From Lactarius indigo (lineage: Eukaryota; Basidiomycota; Agaricomycetes; Russulales; Russulaceae): a stretch of DNA of 64,000 nt. A model generated the notes under the pieces. That model did not search any database, was not told the DNA's origin, and saw only the letters and a list, made by a program, of their open reading frames with translations. A program made the position numbers and the translations under genes. Below, piece by piece: positions 10,058-22,133 of this stretch. The stretch covers positions 1-64,000 of the forward strand of contig JAFKAC010000033.1 in NCBI GenBank assembly GCA_025766275.1. The letters are read 5' to 3'. How positions within the stretch are numbered: position 1 is the stretch's first letter; each line of letters begins with the position of its first letter.

Positions 10058-12840
10058 GCCGGCTAGGCAGGGGCAGTAACACGGGTTCGCGCGACGCAGA
10101 GTAACCCCTGTTACTCGGGGCCAGTATCCGTGGTCACGAGCACCCGCGCGTATGGGTACGGGTGCTGGAAGGTTTGATGGGTACCCGTACGATGGTCCGC
10201 GGCGGTCGTTGTCGCTGTCACGGTTGTGATCGCCCAGTTGCTGCGGTCGCTGTCGCCCGTTTCCGCCATGCTATTCGTGTCACGAGTCAAGTCGCCCCGC
10301 CATCGCGGTTGTGCATACCTCGTCGTTGCCCGTCACCTCTATCGTCGTAATCGCCTCGTAGTTATTGTCATTACGTCGTCATCTTGAGGTAAGGACCAGT
10401 GGGGGTCATGTGCAGATAAAAGGCCAGACGGGGTCCAGCGGCTTGTCGAGCAGTCAGGGTCCTATGTCAATAAACAGGTATGCGACGAGGTCAGCAGAAA
10501 CGTGGTGAACTCAAAAAAAAAAAAAAAACACTTAGCGGGATAATTGAAGAAAGAGAAAAGGCTTTCGCGTCTGTGCGGGGAGGACTGGTGACGAGGTTTG
10601 GAATGATTGTGAGGAAGGCCCAATGTCGTAGTAGTAGTAGTGGTTGCGTTGTATTGAAGTCTCGAGTGCAATCCACGACGTTGAGCCAACGAGTCCAATG
10701 GCGATGTGGAATGAATGTGGGGACGTGTGACCGGTCTACGAGTGCCCTAGGAACGCGGCGGCCGTTTATGAGGCGAAACTGGTAGTCGGAGTCGTTGATG
10801 CCATTCGATGCGATGTGAGGGGGAGCGGCAAACAAGCGACGAAAGAGAGGTGTTTATGTGTGGATGGCTGGATGGAAAGATGGGATGAGGGAAGCCTGAG
10901 CGCGAGAGAATCGATGGCGATGCGGTGCGACGTCATGGGATTGGGTTCGATATGGCAGCTAAGCCATACGGATGATACGATGCGGCCCAAACATCGTCGC
11001 AGTCGAAAGGTGGGTCTAAAGTAAACTTGGACCGAGTCGTCGTAAGTGGACAAATTGTCAGTCGTACCCGCGGGTACCCGTGCCACGGGTTCAGAATCGC
11101 TACCCTGAGCGGTACCCGTACCCGTGGTGAGGTGAACCCTAGCACAGAGACCAGCCCCCCTGAGCTTTAAGTGGGCTGGAGGGACTCGCGACTCATGGGT
11201 CCAGAACGACGTTGGGCGGAAGTGTCTGACAAAGGGAAAAGCAGAGTGGGCAGAGGGGGCAGTCCCTATAACACGGGTACACACGGCGCAGAGACCGGCT
11301 CCCCTGAGCTTTTAGTGGCCGGAGGGGGCTCACGGCTCAGAGGCCCATGGGCCCAGAGGCCAGAGAGGGACGTTGAACGGAGAAGTCGGCGGTAGATGAG
11401 GCGTGGTCATGCCTGGTCACAGTCCCGTTTTGAAAGGTTTGGGACTCCGCTTGACTGTTAGTGGCTCCTGCTCCATTCCGTTTTCAGAAAGCAGTCAGCC
11501 ACCCAAATCAAGCCAAGACCGCCGGAAGCGGATGCCAAAAAAAAAAAAAAAGGTCAGAGATGAGGTCAAGGTCATATTGGCAATATTAATTGAGATAGAA
11601 ACGTGTTGTACAGCCCGGAAGGTACAGTACCACCACTTAACTAATTTTATCTCAAATTTTACTCAGTCTCGGGTGGTGCCGGCTGGCTTTACCGCCGATG
11701 TCCAACCGCAGCCTCGGTCTTCGTTCCCCCCCAAAAAAAAAGAGACGAGGGAGAGGAGAAATATTGACAAACCCCAGCCGCAGGTTGGTGGGTACGCGGG
11801 TCGTATTCTCTCCTTTGTTTTTGTTGTTTTCTGCCGGGCAACGAGGCGATTCGGATGAAGTGTGATGTGCGACGTGTGGCCACAAAACCGACATGTAAAA
11901 TGTCGTCGTCGTCTGCTGTCTGCCGTAAAATGGGTGTAGGTCTCGACATAGCGATGCACTACAGTACCCCTTGGTGATAATCGACCGCGGGAGAGCGACA
12001 TTTTGGCACGTGCGGGATTGGGCGAGAAACGTGTGAGAACCCGTGGGGAATGGCGCGCACGCATCTTGCAGCGAGGTAAGTTGCTGGCGCCAGGTGCAGT
12101 CCAGGTCGGAAGGTACGGTCCCTCCTACTGTACTGTAATACAACACAAAAGGGGTTCGCGGCCTAAGAAGGGCAAGGCACATGACGCCTCAGGCATACCT
12201 TGTCTGTTCCTGAACATCGCAGAAGGTGTGGTGGGTGATGACATATTAATTTGGCACGCACAGTGGTACCAGCGCGGTGGGGGTGTAACTTATTTGCATA
12301 CATAGCGACTGCATGCCTGAGGGGGAGGTGACGCGAAGGGCGCAGGGGTCGGGGCCGCTATTCGTCCGTGCACAAGCCCAACAAGGAGCTGTATATACTA
12401 TACTTCCGTGTGGACCTCGAGCCGGACGGCCTCACTAGTGAGCGGTACCCCCCGGCGGTCGGCCGCGCGAAGGATCAGTTCCCAAACACAGAAATTGTCG
12501 ATTGAGCTCTGGAAACATGAGAGTAAACCGCAACAGGAAGATAGGAGCGGCGCTTGCCGCGAACGATCCCACTGGGAGGGATCTGGAGGATTGCTTGTAA
12601 GAGTGTCCCAAGCCGGTGCTGAGAAAGAAGTGCAGAGGAAAAATGCGTACATCATCCTGTCATTGTGGGTGTCACGAGGCAAGGCGAACGACGAATTATG
12701 CGCGCATGTATATGCATACATCCCCACGTAAACCGTCCACGGCAGGGATACAAGTAGAATAATGATACCTCTCTCCTGCGAATTCGCAATTATTGTGTCA
12801 AACTGGTTCATGCTTACGTTCTCTGTCTCGCATCAATGTT
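10058..12840. other. gene-poor region with TACCCG-type motifs, poly(A) runs and a tandem repeat
   Basis: No gene is supported. The region has clusters of GGGTACCCGTAC-like sequence at about 10150-10195 and 11065-11130. There are adenine runs near 10510, 11535 and 11730, and trinucleotide runs such as the GTA stretch at about 10627. Frames on the minus strand at 10491-10835 and 11652-12182 have no recognisable domain and probably reflect composition. Confidence 0.45.
11135..11370 (+). repeat. imperfect tandem repeat, two units of about 90-100 bp
   Basis: Two copies can be aligned by CACAGAGACCAGCCCCCCTG (about 11139) and CGCAGAGACCGGCTCCCCTG (about 11288). Both are followed by AGCTTT, GTGG, CTGGAGGG or CCGGAGGG, ACTCGCGACTC or GCTCACGGCTC, and a CATGGG block. 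They are about 150 bp apart and differ by point changes and small indels. Confidence 0.7.
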
Positions 12841-13159
12841 TCATCGAATTTCGTCATTCGACTCCTTGAGTCGCGACATGGTCAGAATACTTGAAGGTGG
12901 AAGGTCAACTGATACAGGATTCAAATCCGCGGACACTTTCGCCGTTTTGAAAGTCAGTTCAGGGCACCAATCCTGAAGCTCTGGAAACTCATCCCAGGCT
13001 TCTCTTTGGCCCTGACAGGATTGGGAGTTACCATGCATTCTTATACAATGTTCTCTCTTTTCCACGAGTGCACCTGCTGCCGAAGATTCAGATACCGCTG
13101 ATGGGATTGATTACAGCCCCCCTCAACTCACTCTGAGCCATCCAACTATGAACCCACAT
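12841..13159 (-). CDS. small hypothetical protein
   Basis: An ATG at 13159 on the minus strand starts MWVHSWMAQ. A possible 34-bp intron (13098-13131, GTGAGT..ATCAG) joins it in frame to VSESSAAGALVEKRE and a longer segment including WDEFPELQDWCPELTFKTA, stopping at 12841. The total would be about 95 residues, with no membrane segment or known motif. The intron is shorter than usual for basidiomycetes, which weakens the model. No homologue is recognised. Confidence 0.3.
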
Positions 13160-14083
13160 GTTCGTTCGCTTGCTTAGATACACCCAATCTGCTCATACTA
13201 CTTCGTACTATCCGTACAGTAAATATCAGTAATGGAGTCCGCTACGAGGAAATTCCTATCGTTGTGGATTTTGCCGTAAACATTAAAAAAACAAACAAAC
13301 TCCATTCTGACGTTCCATGTTCGATCAGAGCACTGTTTTGGAATAGGTAAATGATGAAGGAATGTAGTCTAGTCCGAATGCTAAGGGCGCCCAACCCCGT
13401 TCGCAACTCAGTTGAAGTAAGAGAAGCGCTGCATCTAAGTTTTGTTATGGGTTGCTGTTCAGTGCCATATATGGATACGAATACGATGTCTGGACCATAT
13501 ATTTACAAGGGTCAAATACTGTAGAGATTTATGGAGGCGGGCAGCCGGATAGGTGAGCAACGCTTGGAGCAACGCGTGAGCGTTGGAGGTCCGGATGCAT
13601 CTCAATATTATTATTATTCATAGATAACCGTTTAACTACGCTAATATTACGATTATCTAATATGTCGGTCTCAGTTTGCCGGACTGTGTCCGTTCCGGGC
13701 TGTATGCAAGGCATGTATGAGCCTGTATCAACGAATACAGATGCTAATGAGAGCATATTCAACCTCGGTCTGGCGTATTCTGGCATGTCTTATTGTACTG
13801 CTAGCTGTCGTGCATATCTAGACCTGGCACCATTATGAGGTTTGACATCTCATGAGATAACGAAATTTCTTGGAAATTTCCTTGAAAATTTCATGGTCGG
13901 AGTGCATATCCAGATTAGAAGAAGGACTACTCCCACGGATGAGTTCGGATTGTTCCCAAGACAGTGGGGCTTGTGATAAGAGAACAATGGCTCTTAGAAT
14001 AAGTTATAAGTACTGTAGGTTGTACTGTAGGTTAACCGAACCAATTGACGCCACCCTCCCTTTCTATTCATTCAGTCGTAACG
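13160..14083. promoter_or_regulatory. intergenic region upstream of the Crinkler-like gene
   Basis: No gene is supported. Close to the Crinkler-like start there is a short palindrome ATCTCATGAGAT near 13848 and three nearby AAATTTC units around 13862-13892. TACTGTAGGTTG is directly repeated near 14012-14035. These might be regulatory, but nothing proves it. Confidence 0.3.
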
Positions 14084-17043
14084 ATGAAGCGTTCTTCCGA
14101 TCGGATAACTCCGCCAAACCCACTGCCATCAAAGCAGGCTAGGCAAGAGCATCCTTCCCGCCAGGATGAGGTTCGGTCCCCCTCCTGTTCACTCACAGTT
14201 TCCGAGGAGACCATCAAGTCTTTGCGTTCTGCTCTCCAAAACGTATCTGTATCCACACCCGACTGGAAAGAAGAAATCTATTTCACCGTTCAGGAGCGAT
14301 TGAGACAAACTGTGCCCAAGGGATCAGAGGGCAAGTGGGTTCCTAAAGCTAGGTTCCTCAAGAACCTTCAACACCAAGAACATGAATTTCTTGCGGTGCT
14401 CGAAAGGGCAAGAGCTGACAATGCAAGTCTGGAAGAATCATGAGCTCTAGCGACTCACGGTGAGTACTTTTTCTGCCCCACAAACAAGTCGTCATAACTA
14501 GCTCTCAGATGCATTTTGGGTCGTCTCACCTTCCGTGTCTATGTCTCAACGTAAGGCCCCAAACCTGGCTATTCCCAGAACTTGTCTGATGGCACACACC
14601 CCAAGCTGTACTGAGTAGAACTAACCCAGAGTCGCAGGAGAAGGGTGAGTCCGATCCATTTAGCGTGTTAGTCGTGCTCGTTAATGGTACCCTTAGCTGT
14701 TGAGCTCTCTTGGAGCGCAGAATTTATCGGACATCTTCCACTGGTGGCCCTCGAAACGCACGTCCATGACCAAATGAAGTTGGTAGAAACATACGCCCGC
14801 TACTGTTCTATTGTTCAGTCGTCCGGAATGGGCAAGTCTCACTTGTTGGACGAGTTCTCAAAGAAACATTTCATGATCCCAATCAATTTGCGCCCAGAAG
14901 ATGCCCGAGGTGTGTTACATCCATTTCACTTTTGTGGTTCTCAAACCTGGTCTGTTAGGTTTCCCCCCTGCCGATGATGTCGTTCGTGATTTCCTCACCC
15001 ACGTCGACAAGAAAAACAAGAGCATGCACGTGTTGTCCCTCTCCCGAGCAAATCATTTCTTCCACGCATTGTTTCTCAACACCGCTGAGGTCGTTGCCGA
15101 CTTCCACGTTCGAAGCAGAGCTGAGTGGATACAACATTTCTGGGCGTTCATGTCAGAAGGTCAGAGTATGAGCTCCTCCGGGCCCAAGCGGTCTCGATTT
15201 TACAAGGACGTTATTACTAAGGCAACTAAGGTACGCCGTACCGTTCTGGAGTCCCTCCATTTCTTTCTAAAATGCCAGCTTCTGAAGGGTTTGGCCGGTG
15301 CTGATCCGAGCAACGCAGATTTGAAAGCTGCGCTTGAGCAACTCCGAAAATGCATCAATGACGGGGACTCTGTAAAGACGGACGAAGGACTCCCAGACAT
15401 TTTTGTCGCGTTCGACGAAGCCCATCTGTTGACGATACCCTTCGACGAAAGTGATCGGTCTAATATTGTTGAGCTCCGACGGGCACTTCAGACGTTTTCG
15501 ACAGCACCGTTGTTTACGTTTTTCCTTTCTACCACTGGGAAGGTCTCGCAATTTACCCCACCCCGCGGTTACGACAACTCGAATCGCATGAACGACGGCA
15601 GACTCAAAATACCTCATCCTTTCATTTACTTGGGCTTTGACCAGCTCATGATCAGTCGCAAAATTTTGGACACGTACAAAACCCTTCTGGACGTCACTTC
15701 GTTGGATTGTATAGCCCACATGGGACGGCCTTTGTAAGCGGTGTCGTGCTACGCCTCTTCGGATTTTCTCATATTTTGTCAGGTGGGGTACATGTTACGA
15801 CTTCGGCGATGATCAAGTACGTGATGGACTATTCCACTTCGCGATACAGAAGTTGCTCTGCAGATTGCCAATGCCGGATGAGGCCCTCTCAGAGGCCCAG
15901 AAGTGTGCTGTTTTATCACAACGGTTGGCGCTGGATATCAACAGCACGCTGTATGTCACAGCTCCGCTCAACTATCAGGAAGCGGAAAAGTTACATAACC
16001 AAATATCCAATCACATGCGCATATGTGAGGCGAGCGGGGAGGATATCGGAACTATACGCGGTGCTGCCGCATCCGAACCTCTCCTTTCGGAGGCAGCTTC
16101 CTGTATCATGAGAGGCGGCTACGGCTTCAGCCTACCTGATGCTCTCATTGAGGTTCTTAGCGGGTTTTGCATCAATCCCGGCGATCGTGCAGAATTGTTG
16201 GTCGCCGCTTTCTTCACACGCGCTCGTGATATAGCGGTCCTCGGGAAATCCCTTCCCCAAGGAGCGATATCTTCTTGTTTTTCGGTCACTGATCTACTCT
16301 CGTCCCTCTTTTGCGAATCAGTTTACAAAGTTGTCTCGAATGCCGTCCCATCACTCTGCCACTCAGAGACTACACAACCAACGCTTGGGGAGGTTTTCAA
16401 TAGCGCAATGATGCACTTCAATCACTTCATCAAGCCACAAGAACAAAAGCTCTTGGCCCGGCCTTATCTTCTCGCGTTTATGTCACGCGGCGCGGCCGCT
16501 TTGGGTGCTAATTGTCAGCCAGGTGTCGACGCTGTCTACCCGTATTTGTACGGCGGCACCGACCTCGACGTCAAGAAAATCGGTTTCATCCTGGTCCAGG
16601 TGAAGAAGAACGACTCCAGCAGTGACAAAGCTCAGGCCAAGATCTTCCTGAAAATGGATCCCTTTGATTGTGGCCTGGTTACCGGACCTGATTCCTATTT
16701 TCCTATCCCGATCATCCGCTTCGTCTTTGCTCTCGGTGGCAAGGAGTCGGGAGTCACCCGGAAGACGTATACATCACCATCCGATGGTGCCTTGTCCATT
16801 GATAGAGGTGGACGGCCGCGCTTCACATCATACGACTTCTGGTGCTCCGGAATCTATCCAAACATTTTCCAGGCTGTCAAAGAAGCACCCGAGAGGTGGA
16901 GAGCATTATTAGACGACGTGGATCCATGGAGGACATTTTACAATGGTGCACAGTTTCCTGACGTCCTACGCTCACAGTTTCCGGCTTGTGGGAGTAACGA
17001 AGCCCACTTTAGCTCTTGGTATGCAGATGTCCCTAGTACGTAG
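14084..17043 (+). CDS. Crinkler (CRN)-like protein: P-loop NTPase plus nuclease-like domain
   Basis: The start is ATG 14084 (MKRSSDRITPPN). The NTPase part carries the family block YARYCSIVQSSGMGKSHLLD with the Walker A motif. A Walker B follows (IFVAFDEAHLL, about 15404), then a sensor-like FFLSTTGKV and the GRPLWGT motif rebuilt across an intron. The C-terminal part has GGTDLD and FILVQVKKN, consistent with the D and (E/Q)xK residues of a restriction-endonuclease-like fold. It ends WYADVPST at 17043. Introns 14910-14958 and 15734-15782 (49 bp each) and probably 14645-14696 are clean. The N-terminal exon meets an in-frame TGA at 14441, just before a strong donor at 14460, so either the 5' splicing differs or the gene is broken there. 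Such proteins are widespread in Agaricomycetes, and their role is thought to involve conflict or nucleic-acid cleavage. Confidence 0.82.
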
Positions 17044-17770
17044 TACGACTGTAATCCTGAGGCTGGCGGACTCGGACTTTGAACACTGTTTCCAATCTCT
17101 TTTTTTGTACGCCTCTTGCTTACCATGACTCCCCTTTTTTTCACACTCTTATTAGCACACTCTTATTGGGATTTAGCGAATATATGTACACGGGTGGAGA
17201 CTCCCCTCACCTCAGTGCATTTGCCAGCCACATCGTCGTAAATGCGTTGTCAAAGTGGGGATTCAAATACCCACAGATAGTTTCCATTTCATATTCTACT
17301 ATAGCGCTTTTCATAACACTTGCCGATTTTTACAACATTACACACACAGGCGGGGGTTGAATGGGCATCTCGGTGATCATGCCGAATTTCTTTCCCACAA
17401 AAAATAATCATAGTAACTACAGTAATAAACGAAATTATATATCCTATCATACTTGTCAGTTTTGGAAACCATTAAAAAAACCGACATTCGGTCTAGTAGG
17501 GACTCAGTCTAGTGCGAGCAATGTCAATTCCGACAGGGACAGGATAGGGAGAAAATTTCATATTGAATGTACAATCGCAAGGCCCTCCTTTCCTCCCCAC
17601 TTTGCGGCCCTGGTCCGATCTCGGCGACCGACTTAGCTGTGGGGGTGAGGCTACCAGTGACCCCGCTCTTGCATGTGTGTGCCCGATGTGGTGGTATTTG
17701 ATGAGGGCGATTAGCCGCCATGTGGTGAGTACACTTGGAGGAGTCTGGCTGGGGTCCTATAACACACATT
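17044..17770. other. intergenic, no supported gene
   Basis: This is the spacer between the convergent Crinkler-like and bZIP-like genes. Short open frames are present, but none shows a domain or an intron structure. Confidence 0.45.
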
Positions 17771-18271
17771 TTAGTAAAACGATACAGACGCGCATGTAGG
17801 TGAATGGGATACAAAGGAAACCAAAAAAATTAATTTGTCGACATTCTGCGACATGCGCTCCCCTTTGAGGTCGCGATGGGTAGTCCACAGAGACAGATGA
17901 GTGGAGGGAGCTGCAACAGGCCATGCCAAATTGCGGTTCTGCATGTGTAGTTGGCGCTGTAGTCCATCATTCCAGCAGAGTGGCTTGGGGCATTCTTGTT
18001 CAAGCTTGCGGATGCGCAGGTCGGTGGTGGCAGCATGGCAACCTAATCTGGAGAGAGCGTGAGCGCGGGTTTGGGGCTTGGTCACAGTCCGCTCGAGTTG
18101 CACAAAGAGACGTGAATTGGAGGTTAAGTTTGCGGCAGGTCTGAGGTAGCTTACTTGTTTGACGTAGGCCGTTCGTTTTGCACGGTGTCTCACTTGAGGC
18201 TTTGCGTTCCGACTCCACTCAGGACAGTCAGCGGAGGTGGTTGTTGACGGGGTGGTAGTGTCAAAGGACAT
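17771..18271 (-). CDS. bZIP-like protein with a possibly unspliceable intron
   Basis: ATG 18271 begins MSFDTTTPSTTTSADCPEW. The basic region reads RNAKPQVRHRAKRTAYVKQ, close to the bZIP pattern of Asn, Ala and Arg spacing. It is followed after an insertion by LERTVTKPQTR, and later by LRIRKLEQE and LQRQLHMQNRNLAW, which fit zipper or coiled-coil helices. Between VKQ and LER lie 57 nt that start with a perfect donor GTAAGC. Where an acceptor CAG is expected just before CTCGAG, the sequence is GTGCAA. The stretch has no stop and keeps frame, so the ORF runs through it to 17771. A DNA-binding role is inferred from the motif only. The zipper looks eroded. Confidence 0.5.
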   Translation of the reverse strand: MSFDTTTPSTTTSADCPEWSRNAKPQVRHRAKRTAYVKQVSYLRPAANLTSNSRLFVQLERTVTKPQTRAHALSRLGCHAATTDLRIRKLEQECPKPLCWNDGLQRQLHMQNRNLAWPVAAPSTHLSLWTTHRDLKGERMSQNVDKLIFLVSFVSHSPTCASVSFY

Positions 18272-20598
18272 AGAGTCGGCAGACAGCTGCAGTTGTGCAG
18301 CGTATTGCAGTGGTGGTGGTGTGGCGGTGAAAGCCTGCCATCGAGGTCAGTATGTTGTAACGCTACAAAGAGTAAAACTCACATTTTTTCTCCGGTGAAG
18401 GGGCTCGCACGCCAGATGGTAATGTCCTGGCAGGTCTGTGGTGAGGGAGGAACGGACATGTCATGAGGTTGTAAGGAGGACGTTCAATGTATGGGTGGAC
18501 TCAAGAACGACTGATACTGACTGATCCAGTGATCCCAGTGATATCGCTGATTTCTGAGTCACGCAGCCCATGCAAGGACACTGATAAACCCAACTCCTTC
18601 ATGTCATTGAAGTCGGCAGACCATCGTTGAAGGGATTGAAAGGGACGACGGACGGACCCTCAGGGACACTGACTCGCTAGTTGCACAATGCCGAACTAGC
18701 AACGCAGATAACTATTCAATAACCCTATTTTTCCGAGACATCTATTCAATAACCCCCAATTATGTATGATAGCTCAATTTCTCGAGAATTTCCCACTCTA
18801 CTGAATTATGAACCCCGCTCTTGAGTTTGGATGTCCGGCTGTGTGCTAATAAATGAATCGGCAAGTGTTATGAAAAGCGCTGTATCACCTCACCCTGGTT
18901 CCTCCTACGCGACGGTGGCGGCCACGACACGCATTCGGCAACGTCTTTCTTCCTTCTCACTTTTAACTGCTGACACTTGCATTTTGCAGTGCATTTGAGT
19001 TTATGTGGGAACTCGCGTCCAGAAACATTTCAGGACGCTGGTTGTGTGCTTTCTTCTTTTGCGGCTCAGTGAGGGGTAAAGCATAGTACGTGACAGTGGA
19101 CATTACTGTAAGTCGCTTGGCGCTTTCGCTTCTGTCTGCCTTCTTGTCCTTGGCTCTTCACCGGTCACTCCACATTCATCTTTTCCGTCTCTGCAAACTT
19201 CTCTCGTTCTGAGCATCCCATCCACCTGCACGGTGTCAGTATCTGCATCGATAGATGTTGTCTTTTTGCATGTTCATGCCGCACCTACTGGCGTGCGTTC
19301 CACGTAGTCCATAGCGCGAACAGCACGTCTTGCAACTTCCTCAACCCCGTCGTGCGACTTTGTAAACATTGGCACCGCCTTGGATGGTCAGGTCACCATC
19401 CTATTCTTCACCGACAATCCTGACCCGTAGTCCCATATCGACTGGCATTTTAATGCGTATGTCCTCTTCAGTTTTATTGTGTTCTGTTGCTGACGCTGAT
19501 CACTTCTGCACGTAGTTTTGCTTCTTTTTCCCGCTGAACATGTTCCTGACGCGCCGTCCGAGGACACCCACATCAGTGCGTATACACTTTTTGTGAGCGT
19601 GCAACGCCTAAACGATATCACTGCAGCAGCATGGGATTCTTCCCCACGCCGTGTGTCGGAACAAAACGATGACGACACCGTTCTTTATGAGGTTGCCTTC
19701 CCTCGCAGGATGTAATACACAAGAACAATAACGACACTCTTCTTCATAAGGACGCACCCTGACCTTCCCTGCCTGTCCTCTTCGGAGAATATTGTGAGCG
19801 CTCTTTCAAAATCCCATGTCACTGTCGTCGCTGTGTTTTCATTCTCGGCAGAACCAACCGCACCCCCCCGTATTCGTCTGTCCCGTATCTCTCCTGTCTC
19901 CGGGTCCCATAGCAAAATCAGATAAACGAAGTACAGCAAGATACACAGAGCGATCGTGAGCCATCTCACGATATGCATCCAGCCAAATGTTCAAACACTC
20001 AAAGTCCGCTCTTATTCGTCAGACTATGTCTCAGCTCTCCTAGGCACGTCCACCTTCCATTGTATAAATCGTATTGATGACTACCGTAAGTACAATTCGG
20101 CAACACGCTCAAATGCTGATGACCTCAAATCTTCTTATACAGTACAGTGACTTGAAGGCCGCGATTTCTTTGCGAGAGCTTCACACATAGATTTTCGTAC
20201 TAATAATATACCAACACTGCGTCCTCACTTGAGCCGGGCCCTCCACTGGGAATGGCGAATGAACCAGAGGTCGAAACATAAAGGTGAATAACAAACCTCT
20301 TTATATGAGTCGGAAATGAGGCTCCGAGCTCTACACAAGCAACGCACTCCCCCATGTACCTTATGACAAAAGTTAGGTGGTCTAAGTTCTAAGAAACAGT
20401 AAACGAAACTCACTGAGCAATGGCAGAGCGAACAACCAAGTCAGGTGGCGCTCGTCTTACAAATGGCTTCCTTTTTCCGACAAACAACACAGCAATCTCC
20501 CCACACCAGGGAATATGAGGGAAGTCGCGCTTCAAGTTAGGGTTGGGGCCAAGGCGTGTGTCGAAATAGGAAGAAACCAAGAGAGTGTGGCCGGCAAC
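18272..20598. other. gene-poor region with unresolved short frames
   Basis: On the plus strand a frame at about 19518-19715 (HVPDAPSEDTHISAYTLFVS) has some coding character and could be the last exon of a small gene. On the minus strand a frame from 19978 starts with a hydrophobic stretch (LTIALCILLYFVYLILLW) and could be a membrane protein. They overlap at 19685-19715, and neither has a supported splice structure or a family match. The rest shows nothing I can support. Confidence 0.3.
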
Positions 20599-20874
20599 TC
20601 ATATCAGAGTGTCGAAGACCTCTGGTTGGGAAGCACTTGGTAAGAAGAATGCACCCTCGACGTCTACGTAGGGAGGGTTAATAATGCACCCGCCGTGTAC
20701 TGGCAACTCTGCATTAAAGCGGTACGTGATAGTTTGGCGCGGCCATCTCCCCCATAGATAGCCATTCACGGTGTCAATCCTGGTCTGAAGTGTTGAGTTA
20801 GAAATTCGGTCGTTTACATCGTGAGCAAAGGCACTCACGGGAACATTAAGGTATGAGCGACGATGAATAACCAT
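20599..20874 (-). CDS. small hypothetical protein, two exons, 73 residues
   Basis: ATG 20874 begins MVIHRRSYLNVP. A clean phase-0 intron (20785-20838, 54 bp, GTGAGT..TTCAG) follows, then TRIDTVNGYLWGRWPRQTIT and a C-terminal half ending FDTLI with a TGA at 20599. The stretch YLWGRWPRQTITYRFNAELP is rich in aromatic residues and looks coding. No signal peptide, membrane segment or known domain is visible. I do not recognise the family. Confidence 0.45.
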   Translation of the reverse strand: MVIHRRSYLNVPVSAFAHDVNDRISNSTLQTRIDTVNGYLWGRWPRQTITYRFNAELPVHGGCIINPPYVDVEGAFFLPSASQPEVFDTLI

Positions 20875-22133
20875 TATTGATGTTCAGTACTTCAGTGGAC
20901 GTGTCAGACACTAGACAAGAGCCACATCTCGAGCCGGTATGCCTACGTCTTAAATACGGCGTCCATTGGAAGTTACTAAATCATTACTCGCCAGTGGAGT
21001 CCAGGGTATTCCCATAGCCCGGATCATAATCGCAAGCTGTGATAGGCTGGAGTGCCAGTAAGCGCATAGAGCTTGCGACGACATAAGATCGCCCTGCCAG
21101 TCGAGAACTAATTCTGACCATGTGATGCTAGAGACAATCGACCCTCCTGCATCATTGTACTACCGAAAAGGCCTTGGGCCGTCACTTACTGGCTAGATGG
21201 ACACCAAATAACACGATTGTGACTCATTTCTAGGCGAGAGACCTATTGTCTGCGCTCTTTCTGGGTCTACGCAAGGGTCTATGTGTGCATTATTACCTGT
21301 TTCTGGGTCCCGTATTTAATCATGTCCATTGTCGTACTCTTCTAGACTAGTTTCCTCCGACCACCCCGCGGTGACTTGTGATGGACACCTCACCTACTAG
21401 CTATAGGGTGGTAACGGATACGAACATATTTAAACCGCTAGCCGAATTTCTAAATGTTTGAAATGAAGCTATATGCGACGATCCTGGGCGCCCCATATAT
21501 GTTGTGGTATTTGAATTCAGAATGTTCCCAGAGGTACGGTGACGCCTGCGGTATTCAAGCACCCGTGGCAGTCATACGGCGCTAACCCCGACTTCGGACT
21601 CCCCCCCGACTTCGGTCACTCAAAAATTCTTACTCATTTATTCTCCAATCTCACCCAAATTTATATATACTATCCAGTACTATTTATGAACAATCCCCAA
21701 CCGTTTTTTTAATAGAAATCTTGTTGTGTCGCAAAAAACGAGAATTGGGTGGTTTGTCACGCTTGTCGACTGATGGTCGGGGTTTTATTGAGTAAGCTGA
21801 GCGCCTTCCAGAAGCGGCCCAGAAAGTGGCGGCCAATTCGGCACTCGGACTGCCCGAAGTCGGGGTCCAACACAAGGAAATGATATACCTCATTCGCTCT
21901 TGGCATCACCGAGGTTTTCGTGTAATTTTTGTTCTTAATTTGATTTGGAGCTTGTCATGCCTATTGTCCTATTGTCCGCAGATCTCTGTGTTATACTAGC
22001 AAGACTCAATGGATGCTCAGCGCTCAATACTCAGATCTACGAACGGTGGTTTTTACGCCCATTGACAAGCCATCTCTAACTGTGCCTCAAAGCCTTTTGG
22101 TTCCCCACATATCGTCTTGTCGACCTGGCACAT
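20875..22133. other. intergenic; contains a MITE-like inverted repeat
   Basis: No gene is supported. The only structure is the inverted repeat at 21586-21865, listed separately. The DNA between it and the Plavaka start (22134) may contain the 5' end of that transposon, but I could not identify terminal repeats. Confidence 0.4.
21586..21865. mobile_element. MITE-like element with 12-bp terminal inverted repeats
   Basis: CCCCGACTTCGG at 21586-21597 is matched by its exact reverse complement at 21854-21865, giving a 280-bp unit without coding capacity. The left end has a second direct copy of the same 12-mer at 21604-21615. Beyond the 12-mer the two ends share only a TCC-like continuation. I see no clear target-site duplication, so the element boundaries are provisional. 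Confidence 0.5.
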
